DNA of 10,912 bases from Coriobacteriaceae bacterium. GTDB lineage: Bacteria > Actinomycetota > Coriobacteriia > Coriobacteriales > Coriobacteriaceae. The position numbers and the translations under genes are program-made. Positions within the stretch are counted from its first letter, which is position 1; every line of letters starts with the position of its first letter. The notes below the pieces were generated by a model. The model did not search any database. It was not told where the DNA came from and saw only the letters and a list, made by a program, of their open reading frames with translations. Of the stretch, positions 1 through 8,026 are shown piece after piece. The stretch spans positions 212,780-223,691 of the forward strand of contig CABIWB010000002.1 of NCBI GenBank assembly GCA_902362275.1, given 5' to 3'.

Positions 1-14
1 CCCGGCCCAGTTTC

Positions 15-1031
15 CTACAGCGAGTCCCTCTGAACGAGCTGCATGTGCATGACGGTGGTGGTTGGCTCGGCACCCTTGATCATGTCGAGCGCAATGTTGG
101 CGGCCATGTGGCCTTCTTCGCGCAGGGGCTGGCGGACGGTCGTGAGCGCGGGGACGCAGCACGCCGCAACCTCGTGATCGTCGAAGCCGACGACAGAAAC
201 GTCCGCCGGAACAGATAGGCCTGCCTCGTTGAGTGCGGTGATGACACCAGCCGCGATACGGTCCGATCCGCAGAGCACGCCATCGAAAGCAATCTCGCGC
301 GCGAGGATCTGGCGCATGGCTTGATAGCCGTCTCCGCTGTTCCAGCCGGTATAGATAACGTTTGCGTCTGGGAGGTCTTCGCCCAAGACGGCGCGGTAGC
401 CGCGCAGGCGGTCGACAACAGCGGGGTTGTCTTGCGGTCCCAGCACGGCGACGATATCTTTGCGCTCGCGCTCCTTCATGGCGTGTGCCGCAAAGCGTCC
501 GCCCTCTTCGTCGTCAGAGTAGACCGTCGAGAACACATCGCGATAGGGGTGGCCCTCGAGCTGGCCGCACAACACGGTGGGTACGCCCAGCTCGCGCAGC
601 ACCTCGAGTAGCTCGCTGCCCTTGTAGGGGGAGACGTCGATCACGGCGTCGAACGAGCGGCGCTCAAAGTGCTCGCGTGCGCGGTTGCGCTCATGCGTAG
701 AAGACGCCTGCAAGATAACGGGCAGATAGGACGACTCCGACAGTTCCTCGGTAATGCCGCTCAAAAACTCGCTATAGGTGGGGTCGCTGAAGAGTTCACT
801 CAGGGGCTCGGTTACGAGCACGGCGATGATTTCCGTGCGCCCGACAGCGAGCGCTCGGCCACGAGCGTTGGGGACAAAATTGACTTCCTTGGCCGCCGCG
901 CGGACGCGCTTTTTGGTTTTCTCGCTAATGCGGGGCGAATCGTTGAGGGCGCGCGATGCCGTGGAGCGCGACACGCCGGCAGCTGCGGCAACCTCGGCAA
1001 GCGTAGGTGCGGTGCGAACTGGTTGGGTCAT
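15..1031 (-). CDS. LacI/GalR-family transcriptional repressor, probable regulator of the divergent ebg genes
   Basis: A 338-residue protein of normal LacI-family length. Residues 10-30 form the N-terminal helix-turn-helix (TLAEVAAAAGVSRSTASRALN), followed by the hinge helix with PNARGRAL at 54-61, whose Leu61 matches the minor-groove leucine of the family. Residues from about 65 to the end form a periplasmic-binding-protein-like effector domain, including VSVVGFDDHEVAA near the C-terminus. By family knowledge it binds DNA as a dimer and responds to a sugar or related ligand. Recognition-helix positions equivalent to LacI Tyr17, Gln18 and Arg22 are Arg22, Ser23 and Arg27. AGGAG at 1037-1041, read on the minus strand, lies 5 nt before the ATG and supports this start. 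It is divergent from ebgA, and the gap holds three LacI-type palindromes, so it most likely represses ebgAC. The effector is unknown; a galactoside is a guess from context. Confidence 0.93.
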   Translation of the reverse strand: MTQPVRTAPTLAEVAAAAGVSRSTASRALNDSPRISEKTKKRVRAAAKEVNFVPNARGRALAVGRTEIIAVLVTEPLSELFSDPTYSEFLSGITEELSESSYLPVILQASSTHERNRAREHFERRSFDAVIDVSPYKGSELLEVLRELGVPTVLCGQLEGHPYRDVFSTVYSDDEEGGRFAAHAMKERERKDIVAVLGPQDNPAVVDRLRGYRAVLGEDLPDANVIYTGWNSGDGYQAMRQILAREIAFDGVLCGSDRIAAGVITALNEAGLSVPADVSVVGFDDHEVAACCVPALTTVRQPLREEGHMAANIALDMIKGAEPTTTVMHMQLVQRDSL

Positions 1032-1092
1032 GGCGTCTCCTGGAAAATGCGGTCGATGTCGTCACTGATACGGCCTGGTGCGGATACAGCTT

Positions 1093-1098
1093 ACTATA
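1093..1098 (-). promoter_or_regulatory. Possible -10 box of the LacI-family gene
   Basis: Read on the minus strand the bases are TATAGT, a 5/6 match to the sigma-70 -10 consensus, about 60 nt before the repressor ATG. No good -35 lies at 16-18 nt, so the call is weak. A short inverted repeat, TGAAC-AGC-GTTCA (1106-1118), falls where the -10/-35 spacer would be and might bind a regulator. Confidence 0.35.
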
Positions 1099-1233
1099 GT
1101 GCACCTGAACAGCGTTCATGATATCCGGTGACCGGTGTCGTTTTGCAACCATGCCGCAATCGAATACGTTTCGTGTGGGTGAGATATCAGCGGGCGTGGC
1201 GGTTGCCTACGGGCTTAAGAACGATGTTTTGCG

Positions 1234-1251
1234 CTGAGTTTCGATACTCAG
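1234..1251. promoter_or_regulatory. 18-bp palindrome, possible second operator type
   Basis: The sequence CTGAGTTTCGATACTCAG is a perfect inverted repeat except for one T/T pair, centred on TCGA. The central CG and two-fold symmetry fit a LacI-type site, but the half-site differs from the CAACC sites nearby. It is 2 bp longer between TG and CA than a classic CcpA cre box. It lies about 75 bp upstream of the proposed ebgA -35. The bound factor is unknown. Confidence 0.4.
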
Positions 1252-1271
1252 GGTGACATAAGTGTCGCGGT

Positions 1272-1289
1272 TGTACAACCGGTTGCACC
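1272..1289. promoter_or_regulatory. LacI-type operator, site 1 (upstream)
   Basis: TGTACAACCGGTTGCACC has the perfect 10-bp core CAACCGGTTG at 1276-1285. AACCGGTT with a central CG is the typical core bound by LacI/GalR-family proteins. The three copies here share TGTRCAACCGGTTGYMC in one orientation or the other. The centre of this copy is 45 bp from the next, suiting looping or cooperative binding. Confidence 0.8.
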
Positions 1290-1316
1290 GTTAATCCGGC
1301 CAAATCGACCGTTCAG

Positions 1317-1334
1317 CGGACAACCGGTTGTACA
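1317..1334. promoter_or_regulatory. LacI-type operator, site 2 (over the -35)
   Basis: The core CAACCGGTTG occupies 1321-1330. The proposed ebgA -35 (TTGTAC, 1328-1333) overlaps its right half, so bound repressor would occlude RNA polymerase. Its centre is 42 bp, about four helical turns, from site 3. Confidence 0.8.
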
Positions 1335-1357
1335 GTTTTTTGCATCGCCCGTAAGAT
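1328..1357 (+). promoter_or_regulatory. Candidate ebgA promoter
   Basis: A -35-like TTGTAC (1328-1333) and a -10-like TAAGAT (1352-1357, 4/6) are separated by 18 bp. Transcription would begin near 1364, inside operator site 3, giving a leader of about 45 nt. Neither box is strong. The main support is that operators 2 and 3 bracket exactly this interval. Confidence 0.45.
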
Positions 1358-1358
1358 A

Positions 1359-1376
1359 AGGACAACCGGTTGCACA
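1359..1376. promoter_or_regulatory. LacI-type operator, site 3 (over the start of transcription)
   Basis: AGGACAACCGGTTGCACA contains the perfect core CAACCGGTTG at 1363-1372. It follows directly on the proposed -10 box and ends 19 nt before the ebgA ribosome binding site. This is a standard position for a repressing operator. Confidence 0.8.
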
Positions 1377-1395
1377 AGAATCACTACGATGATGA

Positions 1396-4416
<3,021 letters not shown>

Positions 4417-4419
4417 GTC

Positions 4420-4875
4420 ATGCATGTCTTTAACTCGCGCGCCGATTTCGACGCTCAGATGAAGTCCGTCAAGAAGTGGATGCGCACCGGTCAAGCGCTC
4501 GACGGTGTTGCCGACCTGCAGCACGACGTGGCGTACTCCATCGGCGACTCGCTGGTGTATTGGTGGGTGAACGCTCACGAGGCGGCTACCGCCGACCTGG
4601 TCGGTCACCGTCGCTACCATGCCGTGCTCGCTCCGCTCGACGGCGACCTGACCGTCGAGGTTGCTCCCAAGGCAGGCCTCACCTGCACCCGCGCTTACAG
4701 CGATATCGATGATCGCGAGCGCTTTGAGGGGGCGGGGGAGACCGTGACGATTCCCGCCGGCGGCGTTGCCGTCGTCGAAATTGACGAGGCCTACCGTGTC
4801 GTGGCCGATGCCGCGGATCCCCGCGTCGTGGTACTGCACGTGACGGTCGAAGGTTATTCCTTCCCCAACAAGTAG
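4420..4875 (+). CDS. ebgC: Beta-galactosidase subunit beta, EbgC-like (YhcH/YjgK/YiaL cupin family)
   Basis: A 151-residue protein resembling E. coli EbgC (149 residues) along its whole length: KKWMR near the start, then YSIGDSLVY, the family motif GHRRY, and the ending VLHVTVEGYSFPNK. The family (DUF386) is a small beta-sandwich cupin. In E. coli the EbgC subunit is needed for full activity of EbgA, forming a hetero-octamer. It starts 3 nt after the ebgA stop, and its ribosome binding site AAGGAGG (4405-4411) lies inside the end of ebgA, so the two are co-transcribed and probably made in matched amounts. It is not a free-standing TabA/YiaL sugar epimerase-like protein, given this pairing. 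No disruption is seen. Confidence 0.93.
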   Translation: MHVFNSRADFDAQMKSVKKWMRTGQALDGVADLQHDVAYSIGDSLVYWWVNAHEAATADLVGHRRYHAVLAPLDGDLTVEVAPKAGLTCTRAYSDIDDRERFEGAGETVTIPAGGVAVVEIDEAYRVVADAADPRVVVLHVTVEGYSFPNK

Positions 4876-4908
4876 TATTCGTCCGTTTGGGCGTTTGCTT
4901 TGCGCCGT

Positions 4909-4952
4909 TAAGGGGGGTGGCTTTGTTGACTCCCTTTTCCCCATTCCCCTTA
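4909..4952 (+). other. Stem-loop between ebgC and the permease gene
   Basis: TAAGGGGGGTGG (4909-4920) can pair with CCATTCCCCTTA (4941-4952), giving 12 RNA base pairs including two G-U wobbles, with a 20-nt loop. There is no following run of T, so it is not a clear terminator. It could be a partial terminator or processing site reducing read-through into the permease. Confidence 0.4.
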
Positions 4953-5016
4953 GCAGGTGCGCCGTCCACGATTGCGCTTGCAGCCCGGACGGTTGTAGAT
5001 GAGATATAACGGATGA

Positions 5017-6492
<1,476 letters not shown>

Positions 6493-6539
6493 CGGCTAGG
6501 ATTAATCTACGGCTGTGGAATAAATCGATTCCCTTTCCT

Positions 6540-6576
6540 AAGGAGGGGCCTTATGAGGCCCCTCCTTTTGTGTTTT
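6540..6576 (+). terminator. Rho-independent terminator after the permease
   Basis: A perfect 12-bp stem, AAGGAGGGGCCT (6540-6551) and AGGCCCCTCCTT (6556-6567), closes a TATG loop and runs into TTTGTGTTTT. It ends the ebgAC/permease side of the window, 47 nt after the permease stop. Confidence 0.92.
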
Positions 6577-6602
6577 GGGGCATGGTTTTGGATCCCGTGT
6601 TC

Positions 6603-6811
6603 AAAAAAAGCCAAATATGAGTACTGTCGCAAAAGAGGTGTTATATTTTTTTGGCCTGTTCTGAGCGAAAATGGGCTCAAAATCAATTTATCTAACCCCC
6701 TTTAAAAGGCGTTTGACGGCTTTCAACCTCTTCGAATCGCTCAAAGTAGGCAATTTGCTCTCGATTTTGCTGCTACTGAATTAGTGACAGTACTCATATT
6801 TGCCACTTTTT
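6603..6811. repeat. Approximately 200-bp element bounded by long inverted repeats, MITE-like
   Basis: CAAATATGAGTACTGTC at 6612-6628 is repeated exactly in reverse complement at 6786-6802. The match extends outward with a few mismatches through a G and a run of five A/T pairs to 6603 and 6811. Inside, further short complementary pairs occur: AAGAGGT (6633-6639) with ACCTCTT (6726-6732), and TGAGCGA (6662-6668) with TCGCTCA (6737-6743). The interior has no convincing ORF. This layout fits a non-autonomous mobile element (MITE) or a dispersed structured repeat; a structured RNA is another option. I find no obvious target-site duplication. Confidence 0.6.
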
Positions 6812-6914
6812 GCCCACAAGGTGTCCAGAGGAGCTCTCGACAAGCATCTAACGCTACAATAACTACCACGTGGCTGGGTTTGCCGGCCGAGTGTGCGATG
6901 CCGCGGGAGGGGAC

Positions 6915-7163
6915 ATGGTCGAGTTTACAAAGACGATTAAAGATCCGTTGGGACTGCATGCCCGCCCTGTTGCGCTGCTCTATGACATTATCGCCAGGCA
7001 TCGTAGCGACGTGTCGGTCAGCATCGGTGACCGCCATACCGACGGTCGCGACGTTATGGGCCTCATGGCTCTCTACGGTGAGTGCGGCGAGGACATCATC
7101 TTCCGCGTTTCGGGCGTAGACGAGGCTTCCTGCGTTACGTCGATCAGAAACCTCTCGCTTTAA
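6915..7163 (+). CDS. ptsH: HPr-like phosphocarrier protein with Asp at position 46
   Basis: An 82-residue protein of HPr length. In the sugar phosphotransferase system (PTS), HPr takes phosphate from PEP via enzyme I on His15 and passes it to EIIA proteins. The motif GLHARPV puts the active His exactly at 15, with Arg17 and Pro18 present. The second signature, RDVMGLMALYG (45-55), matches the KSIMGVMSLG region of Bacillus HPr, but the regulatory Ser46 is Asp. HPr kinase/phosphorylase would therefore have no target here, and the residue may mimic the phosphoserine form. The ATG at 6915, preceded by GGGAGGGG (6905-6912), gives canonical numbering; a GTG at 6870 would add 15 unrelated residues. 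The gene stands alone, with its own terminator. It could be the general HPr or a specialised paralogue; the rest of the genome is needed to tell. Confidence 0.88.
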   Translation: MVEFTKTIKDPLGLHARPVALLYDIIARHRSDVSVSIGDRHTDGRDVMGLMALYGECGEDIIFRVSGVDEASCVTSIRNLSL

Positions 7164-7171
7164 CCTCAAAA

Positions 7172-7203
7172 ATGCGACAAGGGGACAGTCCCCTTTGTTG
7201 CAT
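7172..7203. repeat. Inverted repeat downstream of the HPr gene
   Basis: ATGCGACAAGGGGA (7172-7185) and TCCCCTTTGTTGCAT (7189-7203) are complementary except for one extra base and one mismatch, with a 3-nt loop. The GGGGACAGTCCCC core looks like a dispersed intergenic palindrome. It starts 8 nt after the HPr stop and lacks a T-run directly after it, so it is more likely a repeat or mRNA 3'-end stabiliser than the terminator. Confidence 0.6.
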
Positions 7204-7217
7204 AAATTGGTATGACA

Positions 7218-7260
7218 AGGCACCGCAAAGAGATGGTCTTTGTGGTGCCTCTTTTGTTTC
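7218..7260 (+). terminator. Rho-independent terminator of the HPr gene
   Basis: AGGCACCGCAAAGA (7218-7231) pairs with TCTTTGTGGTGCCT (7237-7250) over 14 bp, with one G-U wobble and a 5-nt loop, followed by CTTTTGTTTC. It separates the HPr transcript from the feo cluster. Confidence 0.88.
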
Positions 7261-7296
7261 GTATAGGAAACTTTTTCGAAATCTAAATGGGGACCC

Positions 7297-7325
7297 TTTA
7301 CAAAAAGTTAACCACGTGTTAGTTT
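7297..7325 (+). promoter_or_regulatory. Candidate promoter of the feo cluster
   Basis: TTTACA (7297-7302) is a 5/6 match to the -35 consensus. The -10 expected 17 nt later (TAGTTT, 7320-7325) is poor. It overlaps the left arm and interior of the inverted repeat at 7303-7356, so a protein bound there would block it. The exact start site is uncertain. Confidence 0.35.
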
Positions 7326-7356
7326 ACTAAAGCGAACATAGACGTGGTTAACTTTT
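7303..7356. promoter_or_regulatory. Inverted repeat with GGTTAAC arms, probable metal-responsive operator of feo
   Basis: AAAAGTTAACCACGT (7303-7317) and ACGTGGTTAACTTTT (7342-7356) are perfect 15-bp inverted arms with 24 bp between. A smaller palindrome, TTAGT-TT-ACTAA (7319-7330), sits inside. Each arm includes the 9-mer TGGTTAACT, in opposite orientations. The same 9-mer appears ahead of the FeoB-associated gene at 10507-10515. Iron-dependent DtxR/IdeR regulators bind palindromes with GGTTAG or CTAACC half-sites, which these resemble without matching. An iron-responsive operator is inferred. Confidence 0.6.
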
Positions 7357-7399
7357 ACCGTGTCGATGTTGAGGACGAACCGACGTTAGGAGCTCACTC

Positions 7400-7642
7400 A
7401 TGTCTTGCGGACCGCAGATGCCGGCTATGCCGCTTTCGCTGGTAAAGGCGGGCGAAACCGTGCGCGTGTCTCGTGTAAAGGGCAATGAGGACATGAAGCA
7501 CCACCTCAAGGACCTCGGCTTTGTCGAGGGCAGCGAGATCCACGTGGTGAGCTCGAGCGGCGCCAACATCATCGTCACGGTGCTGGGCGCTCGCTTTGGC
7601 ATCGATTCCAAGGTTGCCATGCACATCATGACCGTCGGTTAG
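7400..7642 (+). CDS. feoA: FeoA-family protein, first copy
   Basis: An 80-residue protein with a FeoA SH3-like fold: a leading MPLSLVKAGETVRVSRVKG strand region, the signature helix MKHHLKDLGFVEGSEIHVV (about 34-52), then beta-strands and a C-terminal GIDSKVAMHIMTVG segment, as in family members where this part interacts with FeoB. FeoA is a small cytosolic protein needed for full FeoB activity in studied species; its precise action is debated. The N-terminal ten residues, including Cys3, precede the usual domain start; in-frame Met7 and Met10 are alternatives. AGGAG (7388-7392) with a 7-nt gap favours the ATG at 7400. It leads a cluster with a second feoA and feoB. Confidence 0.88.
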   Translation: MSCGPQMPAMPLSLVKAGETVRVSRVKGNEDMKHHLKDLGFVEGSEIHVVSSSGANIIVTVLGARFGIDSKVAMHIMTVG

Positions 7643-7681
7643 TCCGCAGCATTCTGTAAAAACTGAAAGGGGGACAAGTAA

Positions 7682-7903
7682 ATGAAGACGTTGGGTGACG
7701 TTAAGGTGGGCGAGAGCTCTACCATCGTCAAGCTTCACGGTGAGGGTGCGCTTCGCCGCCACCTTATGGACCTGGGGCTCATCAAGGGCGCATCGTTTAA
7801 GGTCGTGAAGGTCGCGCCGCTCGGAGATCCGGTCGAGATCAACGTGCGCGGCTACGAGCTTTCCATCCGCAAGGAGGAGGCTGGCGTCGTCGAGGTCCAG
7901 TAA
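7682..7903 (+). CDS. feoA: FeoA-family protein, second copy
   Basis: A 73-residue FeoA protein of typical length with the order MKTLGDVKVGESSTIVKL, then GALRRHLMDLGLIKGASFKVVK (about 22-43), PLGDPVEINVRGYELSIRKEEAGVVEV at the end. The GDPVEINVRGYELSLRxxEA-like ending is more canonical than that of the first copy, so this one may be the true FeoB partner and the other a diverged paralogue. It begins 39 nt after the first copy, with the ribosome binding site AAAGGGGG (7667-7673) 8 nt before the ATG, so the two are probably in one transcript. FeoB follows after 123 nt. Confidence 0.93.
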   Translation: MKTLGDVKVGESSTIVKLHGEGALRRHLMDLGLIKGASFKVVKVAPLGDPVEINVRGYELSIRKEEAGVVEVQ

Positions 7904-7922
7904 GGGCCGACGGTGAATATTT

Positions 7923-7961
7923 CTGCAGATAAAGTTAGGTATTTCTAACTTAAACTTGCAG
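7923..7961. repeat. Nested inverted repeat between the second feoA and feoB
   Basis: AAGTTAG (7932-7938) and CTAACTT (7945-7951) form 7-bp arms around a 6-nt spacer. CTGCA (7923-7927) and TGCAG (7957-7961) flank them and extend the pairing with one offset. GTTAG/CTAAC half-sites resemble the inner part of DtxR/IdeR boxes, though the spacing differs. It could be an internal operator or an mRNA structure that sets the feoA:feoB ratio. Confidence 0.45.
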
Positions 7962-7980
7962 CGTTGAAGCACATTATCCA

Positions 7981-8006
7981 GCCCGCGCGGAGAAAGCAGC
8001 GCGGGC
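7981..8006 (+). other. GC-rich hairpin just before the feoB ribosome binding site
   Basis: GCCCGCGC (7981-7988) pairs perfectly with GCGCGGGC (7999-8006) around a 10-nt purine-rich loop. No T-run follows; instead the feoB ribosome binding site (AAGGA, 8011-8015 or 8018-8022) comes next. It may stabilise the feoB mRNA after processing or affect its translation. Confidence 0.55.
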
Positions 8007-8026
8007 ACACAAGGAAGAAGGATTGA

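Larger units (their letters stand above)
6493..6914. other. AT-rich 422-bp gap without a credible gene
   Basis: Apart from the permease terminator, this gap is dominated by an inverted-repeat element (6603-6811). Its base composition is much richer in A+T than the flanking genes. TACAAT at 6855-6860 is a fair -10 match upstream of the HPr gene, but I see no -35 at proper spacing. Confidence 0.7.

Noticed and set aside
1234..1251. Classic CcpA cre site
   Set aside because: The TG-to-CA spacing is 2 bp longer than a standard cre box and the flanking A/T pattern does not fit, so it is listed only as a palindrome.
6603..6811. CRISPR array or attachment site
   Set aside because: There are only two arms, in inverted orientation, with no regular direct repeats, and no integrase or cas gene is present.
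6870..6914. GTG start adding 15 residues to the HPr-like protein
   Set aside because: The added residues do not fit HPr. The ATG at 6915 has a strong ribosome binding site and gives canonical His15 numbering.
7082..7330. 82-codon frame spanning the end of the HPr gene and the following gap
   Set aside because: It crosses two hairpins including a terminator, lacks a good ribosome binding site and has no recognisable motif.
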